61,483 nt of DNA. Origin: Candidatus Rokuibacteriota bacterium. Its GTDB lineage: Bacteria > Methylomirabilota > Methylomirabilia > Rokubacteriales > CSP1-6. The notes beneath the pieces were generated by a model. That model worked only from the letters and a program-made list of their open reading frames with translations. It was not told where the DNA came from and searched no databases. A program made the position numbers and the translations under genes. Positions within the stretch are counted from its first letter, which is position 1. Each line of letters begins with the position of its first letter. Shown here in pieces: positions 50,097 to 58,476 of this stretch. The stretch covers positions 1 through 61,483 of the forward strand of contig VGLJ01000026.1 in NCBI GenBank assembly GCA_016866775.1, read 5' to 3'.

Positions 50097-51617
50097 TCAG
50101 TGGCCGCGTGGCGTCGCGGCGGTGGCGGCCGCGCCACGCCGGGTGCGCCACCACGGGGTGACGAGCGGAAGTACGAAGAAGAAGATCGCCAGCGCGGTGA
50201 TCACCGCGGCGATCGGGCGCGTGAAGAAGATGCCGAGCGAGCCCTGCGACATGATGAGGCTCTGACGCAGCGCGTTCTCGGCGAGGTCACCGAGCACGAG
50301 GGCCAGGACCAGCGGCGCGAGCGGATAGTCGAGCTTCTTGAACACGTACCCCACCACCCCGAATATCAGCATGTACCACACGTCGATCATCGCATTGTTC
50401 ACGGCGTAGGCGCCGATCGCGCACACGACCACGATGACCGGGGTGAGGATCGCGAACGGGATGCGCAGGATCGCGGCGAAGAACGGCACGCACGCGAGGA
50501 CCATCAGCACCCCGATCACGTTGCCGGTGTACATGCTCGCGATGAGGCCCCACACGAACTCCGGCTGCTCCTTGAAGAGCATCGGCCCCGGCTGCAGGCC
50601 CCAGATGATGAGGCCGCCCAGCATCACGGCCGCCGTCGGCGAGCCGGGAATGCCGAGCGTGATCATCGGCAGCATCGCCGCGACGCCCGCGGAGTGAGCG
50701 GCCGTCTCCGGCGCGACGATGCCCTCGATCTCGCCCTTCCCGAAACGCTCGGGGTGGCGCGAGAACCGCTTGGCGAACGCGTAGCTCATGAACGACGCGG
50801 GCGTGGCGCCGCCCGGCTTGAAGCCCATCCAGAACCCGATGAACGAGCCGCGCACGAACGTCCGGTAGTAGCGCGGCAGGATCTTCCAGGTGTCGAGCAC
50901 CACCCGCGTGTTCATCCCCGCGCGCGCGCCCTGGAAGCGGAGGCCTTCCTCCACCGACAGCAGGATCTCGCCGACGCCGAAGAGGCCGATGACCGCCACG
51001 ATGAAGTTGAAGCCCTTCATCAGGTCCACGAAGCCGAACGTCAGCCTGAGCTGGCCGGTGACGATGTCGAGGCCGACGGACGCGAGCATGAAGCCGAACA
51101 GGATCGAGACGAGCGATTTCAAGGGGTTGCCGCCGCCGAGCCCGACGAAGCTGGAGAACGTGAGGAGCTGGATCGCGAAGAACTCCGGCGGTCCGAACTT
51201 GAGCGCGATCTCGGCGAGGACCGGCGCGAAGAACGTGATCAGCACGATCGAGAACCAGGCGCCCACGAACGACGAGGTGAACGCCGCGGTCAGCGCCTGC
51301 CCGCCCTGCCCCTGCTTCGCCATCGGATACCCGTCGAACGTGGTCGCGACCGACCACGGCTCGCCGGGGATGTTGAACAGCACCGAGGTGATCGCGCCGC
51401 CGAACAACGCCCCCCAGTAGATCGAGGTGAGCAGGATGATCGCGGACGTCGGCGGCATCGTGAACGTGAGCGGGAGCAGGATCGCGACGCCGTTCGCGCC
51501 CCCGAGACCGGGAAGGACGCCGATGATCGTGCCGAGCGCGATCCCCACGACCGCGATGAAGATGTTGAACGGGCTGAGCGCGACCTGGAAGCCGAGGAAG
51601 AGGTTCTCGAATCCCAT
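50097..51617 (-). CDS. tctA: Tripartite tricarboxylate transporter, large membrane subunit TctA
   Basis: 506 aa, about 11-12 helices. Signature PGLGGANGVAILLPLTF (about 36-52) and the paired motif MITLGIPGSPTAAVMLGGL (about 319-337) are the substrate-lining loops of TctA. Uses the cation gradient with TctB and the periplasmic TctC. Substrate cannot be read from TctA itself; the oxalate oxidoreductase genes upstream in the same operon suggest oxalate or a similar di-acid. 3 bases after tctB. Confidence 0.94.
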   Translation of the reverse strand: MGFENLFLGFQVALSPFNIFIAVVGIALGTIIGVLPGLGGANGVAILLPLTFTMPPTSAIILLTSIYWGALFGGAITSVLFNIPGEPWSVATTFDGYPMAKQGQGGQALTAAFTSSFVGAWFSIVLITFFAPVLAEIALKFGPPEFFAIQLLTFSSFVGLGGGNPLKSLVSILFGFMLASVGLDIVTGQLRLTFGFVDLMKGFNFIVAVIGLFGVGEILLSVEEGLRFQGARAGMNTRVVLDTWKILPRYYRTFVRGSFIGFWMGFKPGGATPASFMSYAFAKRFSRHPERFGKGEIEGIVAPETAAHSAGVAAMLPMITLGIPGSPTAAVMLGGLIIWGLQPGPMLFKEQPEFVWGLIASMYTGNVIGVLMVLACVPFFAAILRIPFAILTPVIVVVCAIGAYAVNNAMIDVWYMLIFGVVGYVFKKLDYPLAPLVLALVLGDLAENALRQSLIMSQGSLGIFFTRPIAAVITALAIFFFVLPLVTPWWRTRRGAAATAATPRGH

Positions 51618-51620
51618 CGG

Positions 51621-52082
51621 TCAGTACCCGAGCCAGGCTTCGAGCGGGCCCTTCGGCAGCGGCACGAGGAACCACCGCTCGAAGATGAGGAAGGTCACGA
51701 GCGGCATGCCGGCGCCGAGCACGAGCACGAGCCACCACGCGTGCCGGCCGATCCACCGCATGTAGAGGCCGATGTAGACGGCCGACGCGACGTAGAGGCC
51801 GATCACCTGCGTCGCGACCACGAGCCCCGCCGCGGGGACGAGCACCTTCAGCACCGGCGCGGCCTGCGCGCGGGTGAGGAAGGTGCCGTGGTCGCCGCGG
51901 CGGAGGGCCTGCGCCGCGATGGCGACGCAGGCCGCCATGGCGGCGACACCGAGCCAGAACGGAAAGAAGCCGCTCGCCGGCCCGTCGGTGCTCCACCCGA
52001 TGCCCAGCCGCAGGGCGTCGGCGACGACGAGGCCGGCCAGCCCGAACAGGACGAACGCGGTCGTGAGCTCGGCCGCGCGCAT
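51621..52082 (-). CDS. tctB: Tripartite tricarboxylate transporter, small membrane subunit TctB
   Basis: 153 aa with four hydrophobic helices (about 7-25, 37-57, 77-97, 115-135). Sequence is weakly conserved in the family; FPFWLGVAAMAACVAIAAQA (about 41-60) and a helix near LVVATQVIGLYVASAVYIGL are typical. The place between tctC and tctA settles the call. Confidence 0.88.
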   Translation of the reverse strand: MRAAELTTAFVLFGLAGLVVADALRLGIGWSTDGPASGFFPFWLGVAAMAACVAIAAQALRRGDHGTFLTRAQAAPVLKVLVPAAGLVVATQVIGLYVASAVYIGLYMRWIGRHAWWLVLVLGAGMPLVTFLIFERWFLVPLPKGPLEAWLGY

Positions 52083-53045
52083 CTACTTCTTGAGCAGCCC
52101 GCCCTTGGTCATCAGGTCCTTGTGCAGCTGCTCGGCGCCCTCGACCCACTTCACGTACTCGGCGCCGGTCGCGAACGCGGGCTTGAGCGCGCCCTTGCTG
52201 AGGTACTCCTTGAACTCCGGGGTGTCGTACACCTTCTTGAGGAAGGCGACGTACCACTCGACCGCCTCCTTCGGCATGTCGGGCGGGCCGAAGATCCCGC
52301 GGAGCATGTTGTACGAGATGTCCGCGCCGAGCGCGTCCTTCACCGTCGGGATGTCCTTCCAGTCCGGCTCGGGGATGCGCCCGGTATCGAACACCGCGAG
52401 CGGCCGCACGCGGCCGGCCTTCCAGTGGCTCGCGCACTCGATCGGGTTGTTGACGGTGGAGTCGACGTGCTTGCCCACGAGGTTCACGCACACCTCGCCG
52501 CCGCCCTTGAACGGCACGTAGGTGAACTTCACCCCGAGCGCCTGCTCGAGCTGGATCGTGATGATCTGGTCTTCCTGCGCCGACCCCGTGCCGCCCATCT
52601 TGAACTGGCCGGACTTCTCCTTGACCGCCGCCGCGTACTCCTTCGCGGTCTTGTAGGGCGTCTCCGCGTTCACCCACAGGATGAACTGGTCGAGCGCCAG
52701 GCGTGCGACGGGCGTGAGGTCCTTCCAGTTGAACGGCACGCCCGTGTGCAGGGGCGTGGTGAACAGGTTCGACAGCGTGATGATGATCGTGTGAGCGTCG
52801 CCCTTCTTGCCCTTGACGTGGAGGAAGCCCTCCGCGCCGGCGCCGCCCGACTTGTTCACCACGACGATCGGGCGCGGCGAGAGCTTGTGCTTCTCGGCGA
52901 TGCCGTGGATCAGCCGCGCCATCTGGTCGGCGCCGCCGCCGGTGCCGGCGGGGACGACGAACTCGATTGGCTTCGTGGGCTCCCACGCCGCGGCGGCGGG
53001 GGTGACGAGGAACAGGATGCTGACGAGCGCGACGAGTACGTTCAT
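52083..53045 (-). CDS. tctC: Tripartite tricarboxylate transporter substrate-binding protein TctC
   Basis: 320 aa. Sec signal peptide (about 1-20, cut after AAAA), then a Bug-type binding protein: EFVVPAGTGGGADQMARLIH (about 29-48), NKSGGAGAEGFLHVKGK (about 64-80) and FVPFKGGGEVCVNLVG-like YVPFKGGGEVCVNLVGKHVD (about 156-175). ATG at 53045 follows GGAGGGG; upstream codons lie in the A3 region. It precedes tctB without a gap. Confidence 0.92.
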   Translation of the reverse strand: MNVLVALVSILFLVTPAAAAWEPTKPIEFVVPAGTGGGADQMARLIHGIAEKHKLSPRPIVVVNKSGGAGAEGFLHVKGKKGDAHTIIITLSNLFTTPLHTGVPFNWKDLTPVARLALDQFILWVNAETPYKTAKEYAAAVKEKSGQFKMGGTGSAQEDQIITIQLEQALGVKFTYVPFKGGGEVCVNLVGKHVDSTVNNPIECASHWKAGRVRPLAVFDTGRIPEPDWKDIPTVKDALGADISYNMLRGIFGPPDMPKEAVEWYVAFLKKVYDTPEFKEYLSKGALKPAFATGAEYVKWVEGAEQLHKDLMTKGGLLKK

Positions 53046-53091
53046 TGGGGCCCCTCCGTTGGTGAGTCGCCCTAAGTGAGCCGCCGCTGCC

Positions 53092-53170
53092 GGCACTCGC
53101 GGAGGGCCGGGATGCACTCCAGGCCCGGAACGCCGGGGGGATGGGGGGGGCGCCAGAGGCGTTCCCCCGT
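53092..53170 (+). repeat. Two-hairpin intergenic repeat, copy A3
   Basis: GGCACTCGCGGAGGGCCGGG and a first hairpin with imperfect arms, then the G-run and a second hairpin (GGGGGGGCGCC/GGCGTTCCCCC), ending CGTGTC. More diverged than the other A copies. Lies in the 162-base gap between the beta-subunit gene and tctC; nothing else was seen there. Confidence 0.8.
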
Positions 53171-53207
53171 GTCGTACGACCGCGCGGTCACGTACTCGCG
53201 CTTGGAC

Positions 53208-54236
53208 CTACTTGACCTCGAGCGCCGCCTTGGAGGCGTCGAGGCGCCGGAACGGGATGACCGCGGGAATCTCCCACTTCTCCCACATCTCGTCGACCTT
53301 GGCCTGGAAGTAGCCGAGGTCCTCCTCGGTGAAGTGGGCGAACCGTCCCTGCTTGAGCAGGTACTCCCGCACCGGCTTGCGCTTGCGTCCTTCGATCAGG
53401 GCCTTGGTCTTGCCGTAGTACTTCACGACCCCGTCCTCGACCTCGTACAGCGGAAAGAGGCCGGTCTCGATCGCGAGCTCGCCCATCTCGTGCGAGAGCA
53501 TCGGGTCGTAGTCCCAGCCCTTCGGGCACGGGTCGAGCGAGTGGATGAACGTCGGGCCGCCGATCGTGAGCGCGCGGCGGACCTTGTTCATCATCTCGAC
53601 CGCGTACGAGCCGCACACCGTGGCCACGTAGCGGCACTCGGGATGCCCCGCCGCCATCATGCCCGCCATGTTCTTCTTCCAGCGCGTGTGGATGTTGCGG
53701 ATCACCTTGCCGGGCGGGCTGAACGTGGTGTTCGCGCCGTACGGCGTCATCCCCGACAGCTGGATGTCGGTGTTGGCGTACGACTCGTTGTCGTAGAGCA
53801 GGATCAGGCAGTTGTAGTCCTTGTGCGTCAGCGTGGCCGAGATGCCGTTGAGGCCCATGTCGGCGCCCCCGCCGTCGCCGCAGAACGCGATGACGTTGAT
53901 GGACTCGGCCTTCATCTTGCCTTTCTTCATCAACGCCTTCAGACCCGCCGCCGTTCCGAGCGCGGCCGAGCCGGAGGAGCCGAGCTGCGTGTGCATCCAC
54001 GGCACCACCCAGGGGGTCGTGTAGTACGTCGTGTTCGCGACGTACATGCAGCCCGTCGAGCCGAGCACGATCGTGCGGGGGCCGGCCGCCTTCACCATGA
54101 GCTTCATGATGAGCGCGGACTCGCAGCCCTGGCACGTGCGGTGGCCCGAGGTGAAGTACTCCTCGATCGTGACCTTCTTGATGCCCCGGAAGGGCTCCAG
54201 GACCTGGGTCGCGTTGCTGAACGTCGCGTCGGCCAT
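53208..54236 (-). CDS. Oxalate oxidoreductase beta subunit (TPP-binding)
   Basis: 342 aa. TPP and FeS subunit of a pyruvate:ferredoxin oxidoreductase-type enzyme. FeS cysteines start in RTCQGCESALIM (about 33-44) and STGCMYVAN (about 60-68), and the TPP-Mg motif is CGDGGGADMGLNGISATLTH (about 118-137) followed by YDNESYANTDIQ (about 147-158). Assigned to oxalate oxidoreductase because of the alpha subunit next to it. 14 bases after the alpha gene. Confidence 0.85.
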   Translation of the reverse strand: MADATFSNATQVLEPFRGIKKVTIEEYFTSGHRTCQGCESALIMKLMVKAAGPRTIVLGSTGCMYVANTTYYTTPWVVPWMHTQLGSSGSAALGTAAGLKALMKKGKMKAESINVIAFCGDGGGADMGLNGISATLTHKDYNCLILLYDNESYANTDIQLSGMTPYGANTTFSPPGKVIRNIHTRWKKNMAGMMAAGHPECRYVATVCGSYAVEMMNKVRRALTIGGPTFIHSLDPCPKGWDYDPMLSHEMGELAIETGLFPLYEVEDGVVKYYGKTKALIEGRKRKPVREYLLKQGRFAHFTEEDLGYFQAKVDEMWEKWEIPAVIPFRRLDASKAALEVK

Positions 54237-54250
54237 CGCGCGTGTCTCCC

Positions 54251-55483
54251 TTATTCCCGCACGCCGAGCCAGTGCGTCCTGGCGTCGGACTTGCCGGAGG
54301 TCGCGGCACTATAACAGAGGTCGGCGGCCTTGTAGACGTCCTCCAGCGTCACCTCGCGGCCGCCGAGGCCGGAGATGAAGCTGAGCAGCGGCGGACGCTT
54401 GTCCGAGTTGTAGAGGGCGGCGCGGATCTCGTTCGCCACGACGCCGGAGGCGAACGGCGAGCCGAACGAGTAGTTGCGGTCGACGACGCCGATCGCCTTG
54501 GCCTTCGAGAGCGCGGCGACGATCTTCTCCGTCGGGAACGGCCGGAACCAGCGCAGCCGCACGAGGCCGACCTTCTTGCCCTGCGCCCGCATGTTGCGGA
54601 TGCCCACCTTCATGGGCAGCGAGATCGTCCCCATGCCGATCAGGATGACGTCCGCGTCCTCGGTCATGTACTCCTCGAACCACGGGTTCTCGGGCCCGCG
54701 GCCGAAGACCTTGCGGAAGTCGGCGTACGCCTCCTCGATGACGGTGTACGCGCGCTTCATGGCCTCGTCGTTCTGGCGCCGGATCTCGATGACCCAGTCC
54801 TCGTTGGCCTGCGGCGCCACGGTGATCGGATTGTCGGGATGGAGGAGGAGGTCGCCGCGGTTGTAGCGCGGCAGGAATCTGTCGACCTTCTCCTTCGACG
54901 CCACCATCGTGATCGCCTGCGAGTGCGTGAGGAAGGCGCCGTCCGCGGAGATCGCGCACGGCAGGAACACGCGCCGGTCCTCGGCCACGCGGTACGCGAT
55001 CAGCGTGGTGTCGAACGCCTCCTGCGACGTGTCGATCCAGCAGAGCATCCAGCCGAGGTCACGGACGAACAGCGCGTCGTTGTGCTCGACGCCGAACGCG
55101 CCCGGATCGTCGAGCGCCCGGTTGCCGACGAGGCAGATCATGGGCACGCGGAGGGGCGGCGTGACCACGAGGCACTCCATCGCGTACGCCCAGCCCACGC
55201 CGGACGAGCCGCAGAACACGCGCGCGCCCACGGTCGAGGCGTGCTTCACGATCTCGAACTGGCTGTGCTCGCCCTCGGCGACGATGTACTCGGCGGTCAG
55301 CTGGCCGCCGGAGATCTTCTTCGCGATCGCCTGCATCACGGTGTCGTACGGCCGGATCGGATATGCGGTGACCACGTCGAGGTCGGCGAGCGTCAGCGCT
55401 TCCGCCACCGCCTCGCTCCCCGAGATCAGGAGCTCCTTGTCTTCGCTCGCGGCCTGGGCCGCCTTGGTCTCGACGACTGCCAT
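54251..55483 (-). CDS. Oxalate oxidoreductase alpha subunit
   Basis: 410 aa. Pyrimidine-binding and substrate subunit of the 2-oxoacid:ferredoxin oxidoreductase family. Where pyruvate enzymes have YPITPS, this one has AYPIRPYD with Arg44; a second Arg122 with Asp125 and Phe130 sits in NRALDDPGAF. As I recall, the Moorella oxalate oxidoreductase has Arg31, Arg109, Asp112 and Phe117 with the same spacing, and these bind the second carboxylate. Other parts (EGEHSQFEIV, GSSGVGWAYAME, RWFRPFPTEKI) also fit. ATG at 55483; the 34 upstream in-frame codons are a translated repeat (A4). Confidence 0.87.
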   Translation of the reverse strand: MAVVETKAAQAASEDKELLISGSEAVAEALTLADLDVVTAYPIRPYDTVMQAIAKKISGGQLTAEYIVAEGEHSQFEIVKHASTVGARVFCGSSGVGWAYAMECLVVTPPLRVPMICLVGNRALDDPGAFGVEHNDALFVRDLGWMLCWIDTSQEAFDTTLIAYRVAEDRRVFLPCAISADGAFLTHSQAITMVASKEKVDRFLPRYNRGDLLLHPDNPITVAPQANEDWVIEIRRQNDEAMKRAYTVIEEAYADFRKVFGRGPENPWFEEYMTEDADVILIGMGTISLPMKVGIRNMRAQGKKVGLVRLRWFRPFPTEKIVAALSKAKAIGVVDRNYSFGSPFASGVVANEIRAALYNSDKRPPLLSFISGLGGREVTLEDVYKAADLCYSAATSGKSDARTHWLGVRE

Positions 55484-55505
55484 TGGCACGGTCCTCCTCG
55501 TGAGC

Positions 55506-55580
55506 GCACTCGCGGAGGGCCGGGATTCACTCCCGGCCCGGAGCGAGGGGGGCTTGGGGGGTGCGCCTCGCACCCCCCAT
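55506..55580 (+). repeat. Two-hairpin intergenic repeat, copy A4
   Basis: GCACTCGCGGAGG, first hairpin with arms GGCCGGGA/TCCCGGCC, GGAGCGA, GGGGGGCTTGGGGGG, second hairpin TGC-GCCTC-GCA closing on CCCCCCATGTC. Lies between the gamma-delta and alpha genes of the oxalate operon, against the direction of transcription. Confidence 0.85.
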
Positions 55581-55589
55581 GTCAATCAA

Positions 55590-56798
55590 TCAAACGGTCT
55601 TGTGCGCGGCGTTCTCACCCGGGATGCCCGCGGTGATCTCGACGCCGCCGGAGTCCAGCTCGGCCTTCAACTCCTGGTCGTACTGGCCGCGGAAACGGAA
55701 GCCGTGCGAGCGCACGGTGGTCTTCTTGTCGGCGATCTTCGTGCCGAGCCAGGTCTTGTACGCGGCCTTGTCCTTGCGCCACATCTCCCACTGGCTCGCG
55801 TTGTCGTCGAAGGCCTGCTCGTTCACCATCGTGACGCAGTGCTCGACCGGGCACACCGCCTCGCAGACGCCGCAGCCGCAGCACGCTTCCATGGCCGCGT
55901 CGAACGTGCCGTCCGGCATCACGTCGAAGACCGAGTCGGGGCACGAGATCCAGCACAGGTTGCACTTCACGCAGGTGTCGAAGTCGATGACCGGGCGCAT
56001 CGTGCGCGTCGTGTATTTCTTGAAGTACGGGTTGCGCTCCGGGACGTACCCCTTGCCCGCCTCCTTCGGCTTGCCGACGGGGATCGCGGGGATCGTGACG
56101 CCTTCGCGCATCTCCCACCACTTCGGCATCTCGAACGAGAACGGGATCTCCCCGTTGCCCTCGGTCATCTTGATCTCGCGGGTCTCGATCCGCTCGTACG
56201 CCTTCTTCGCCGAGGCCACCTTCAGGTCCGAGCCCCACTCCGACTCCTTGATCGCCTGGGACACGGCGTCGAGCGTGAGGAAGTCGGGCGCGATCTTCGC
56301 GAGCGCGCCGAGGATGCGCACCTCCGTGTGGTCCTCGCGATAGACCCAGAGCCCGGCGAACGACGCCTTCGCGGGGATGAGTGAGAGCTTGTAGGGCGCG
56401 TCCTTCTTGTGGATGTCCTTCAGCAGGCTCTCCGGGCTCTGGAGCGACGTCATGAGCAGCGTGCCGTTCGGCACCGTGAGCTTGTTGATCGGCTGCAGCC
56501 CGTACCACGCCCACGACTCGACGCCCTTCGACAGCGTGTCGTCGACGCAGATCGTGACGTCCACGTGCTTGGGCTCGTAGCGCGCCATGTTCTGCTCGAG
56601 CTCTTCCTTCGTGTCGGCGACGATCGCGAAGTCCTTCGCCGGGATGCCGTTGCGCTGCGGGCTGTCGCCATAGCGGCCGAACGCGATCCCCCACCGCCCG
56701 GCTTTCCGCGCGGAGAGGACGATCCCGCGCGTGATGCGCGAGGCGAGGTTCTTCTGGAAGATGCCGCGGTAGACGACTTCGCAGATCAGGGCGGACAT
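55590..56798 (-). CDS. Oxalate oxidoreductase fused gamma-delta subunit
   Basis: 402 aa. The N-terminal gamma domain (about 1-190: MSALICEVVYRGIFQKNLAS, GIVLSARKAGRWGIAFGRYG) contacts CoA in the pyruvate enzymes, and the C-terminal delta domain carries two [4Fe-4S] ferredoxin clusters, CVKCNLCWISCPDS (about 268-281) and CCGCGVCEAVCPVEHC (about 298-313). The gamma-delta fusion is also found in Moorella oxalate oxidoreductase. ATG at 56798 has AAGGAGG 6 bases before it. First gene of the operon, about 40 bases after the predicted transcription start. Confidence 0.87.
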   Translation of the reverse strand: MSALICEVVYRGIFQKNLASRITRGIVLSARKAGRWGIAFGRYGDSPQRNGIPAKDFAIVADTKEELEQNMARYEPKHVDVTICVDDTLSKGVESWAWYGLQPINKLTVPNGTLLMTSLQSPESLLKDIHKKDAPYKLSLIPAKASFAGLWVYREDHTEVRILGALAKIAPDFLTLDAVSQAIKESEWGSDLKVASAKKAYERIETREIKMTEGNGEIPFSFEMPKWWEMREGVTIPAIPVGKPKEAGKGYVPERNPYFKKYTTRTMRPVIDFDTCVKCNLCWISCPDSVFDVMPDGTFDAAMEACCGCGVCEAVCPVEHCVTMVNEQAFDDNASQWEMWRKDKAAYKTWLGTKIADKKTTVRSHGFRFRGQYDQELKAELDSGGVEITAGIPGENAAHKTV

Positions 56799-56834
56799 GG
56801 AGCCTCCTTGTGCCTTTCTCTCTAGCCGGTCGGC

Positions 56835-56846
56835 TGGTCGGACCGG
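56835..56846. promoter_or_regulatory. FadR/PdhR-type operator candidate at the oxalate promoter start site
   Basis: TGGTCGGACCGG with core GGTC-G-GACC, covering the predicted transcription start (about 56840). It is nested in a longer inverted repeat CCGGTC...GACCGG (56826-56846). The fdh promoter has the same 12-mer apart from the centre. Confidence 0.5.
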
Positions 56847-56876
56847 ACAATACCCTGAATCCTCGGGGATGGTCAA
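56847..56876 (-). promoter_or_regulatory. Sigma70-like promoter of the oxalate operon
   Basis: TTGACC (56876-56871), 18-base spacer, TATTGT (56852-56847). Same -10 as the fdh promoter. Lies in the 119-base gap after pdxT. Confidence 0.78.
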
Positions 56877-56917
56877 GGACTAGGCACGGGCCGGAGAACG
56901 CCCGTGTCGACGCGTGG

Positions 56918-57511
56918 TTACACCGCCTTCTCGCGCGTCCCTTCGGCGACCAGCGCGCAGAAGTAGCGGTGAATCGAAGCGTCATTTGTCAGCTCGGGGT
57001 GGAACGTGGCGACCAGGATCGAGCCTTCCCGGGCCATGACGGGCTCGTCCCCGTGACTCGCGAGCGTCGTGACGCCGGGACCGGCGCGCCGGATCCGCGG
57101 CGCCCGGATGAAGACCATCTCCAGCCGGTGAGGCTCGCCGTCGAGCTCGACGCTCCCCATGGCTGAGAACGACTCGCGCTGACGACCGTAGGCGTTGCGC
57201 TCGACCCCGATGTCGATGAAGCCGAGCGAGGCCTGCCGGGGGCTGTCCACGTCGCGCGCGAGGAGGATCAGCCCGGCACACGTACCGAACATCGGCTTGC
57301 CCGCGGCGTGGAATTTCTCGAGCGCCGGCACGAAGCGCCACTCCTCCATCAGCTTCAGGAGCGTCGTCGACTCGCCCCCGGGGATCACGAGGCCGTCGAG
57401 GTCCTCGAGCTCTTCGGGCTTGCGCACTTCGACGGCCTCCACACCGCAGCGCGCGAGCGCCTTGACGTGGAGCGCGAAGTCACCCTGGAGCGCGAGGACC
57501 CCGATCTTCAT
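56918..57511 (-). CDS. pdxT: PdxT, glutaminase subunit of PLP synthase
   Basis: 197 aa class I amidotransferase that gives ammonia to PdxS. Catalytic triad visible: Cys79 in FGTCAGLILLA, and His and Glu in FHPELT (about 171-176). GGESTTLLKLMEEW (about 48-61) is the family motif. ATG at 57511 follows pdxS by 8 bases. Confidence 0.95.
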   Translation of the reverse strand: MKIGVLALQGDFALHVKALARCGVEAVEVRKPEELEDLDGLVIPGGESTTLLKLMEEWRFVPALEKFHAAGKPMFGTCAGLILLARDVDSPRQASLGFIDIGVERNAYGRQRESFSAMGSVELDGEPHRLEMVFIRAPRIRRAGPGVTTLASHGDEPVMAREGSILVATFHPELTNDASIHRYFCALVAEGTREKAV

Positions 57512-57519
57512 CCGCTGCC

Positions 57520-58419
57520 CTACCAACCCCGTGTCGCCATCCGCTCGTGCTCGGCCATCTTCGAGACCTCGAGCCCGGGCATCGCCTCGCCGAGCTCCTC
57601 GCTCACGCGCGCGAGCACGTCGGGGTCCTTGTAATGGGTCGTCGCCTGCACGATGGCCTTCGCCCGCTTGGCCGGATCCTCCGACTTGAAGATGCCGGAG
57701 CCGACGAACACCGCTTCGGCGCCGAGCTGCATCATCAGCGCGGCATCCGCCGGCGTCGCGATCCCGCCCGCGGAGAAGTTCGGGACCGGCAGCTTGCCGT
57801 GCTGCGCGACCCAGCGGACGAGGTCGTACGGCGCGCCGAGGTTCTTCGATTCGGTCATGAGCTCCTCGGGCCCGAGCGACGCGAGCCGCTTCACGCCGGA
57901 GACGACCGCGCGCATGTGGCGCACGGCCTCGACGATGTTGCCCGAGCCGGCCTCGCCCTTCGTGCGGATCATCGCGGCGCCCTCGCCGATGCGCCGGAGC
58001 GCCTCGCCGAGGTCGCGACAGCCGCAGACGAACGGCACGCTGAACGCGTACTTGTCGATGTGGAAGTGCTCGTCGGCCGGCGTCAGCACCTCGGACTCGT
58101 CGATGAAGTCGATCGCGAGCGCCTGGAGGATCTGCGCCTCGACGAAGTGCCCGATGCGCGCCTTCGCCATGACCGGGATGCTCACGGTCTTCTGGATCTC
58201 GCGGATCTTGCTCACGGGCGACATGCGCGCGACGCCGCCCTGCTTGCGGATGTCGGACGGCACGCGCTCGAGCGCCATCACCGACGCGGCGCCGGCGTCC
58301 TCGGCGATCTTCGCCTGCTCGGCGTTGGTCACGTCCATGACGACGCCGCCCTTCAGCATCTCGGCGAGGGCGATGTGCTTGCGGTCGGCGATGCGCAGTC
58401 CGTTCAGCTCTTCAGACAT
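57520..58419 (-). CDS. pdxS: PdxS, synthase subunit of PLP synthase
   Basis: 299 aa (beta/alpha)8 barrel. Makes pyridoxal 5'-phosphate from ribose 5-phosphate, glyceraldehyde 3-phosphate and ammonia. Substrate lysines are in [16 protein letters not shown] (about 84-99) and [10 protein letters not shown] (about 152-161); [20 protein letters not shown] (about 24-43) is also conserved. PLP made here serves ArgD, HemL and cysteine synthase of this window among others. Confidence 0.97.
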   Translation of the reverse strand: MSEELNGLRIADRKHIALAEMLKGGVVMDVTNAEQAKIAEDAGAASVMALERVPSDIRKQGGVARMSPVSKIREIQKTVSIPVMAKARIGHFVEAQILQALAIDFIDESEVLTPADEHFHIDKYAFSVPFVCGCRDLGEALRRIGEGAAMIRTKGEAGSGNIVEAVRHMRAVVSGVKRLASLGPEELMTESKNLGAPYDLVRWVAQHGKLPVPNFSAGGIATPADAALMMQLGAEAVFVGSGIFKSEDPAKRAKAIVQATTHYKDPDVLARVSEELGEAMPGLEVSKMAEHERMATRGW

Positions 58420-58476
58420 TGTGGCGATCCCCCTTTGGAGTCGCGGGCTCCCGGACGCTCAAGCGCCCGCCCGCTC

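Noticed and set aside
53046-53207. A separate tct promoter
   Set aside because: The gap holds repeat A3 and no TTGACN-N18-TAnnnT match; the tct genes probably share the oxalate promoter.
55484-55585. A 34-residue N-terminal extension of the oxalate oxidoreductase alpha subunit
   Set aside because: It is a translation of repeat A4; the ATG at 55483 gives the normal start of the domain.
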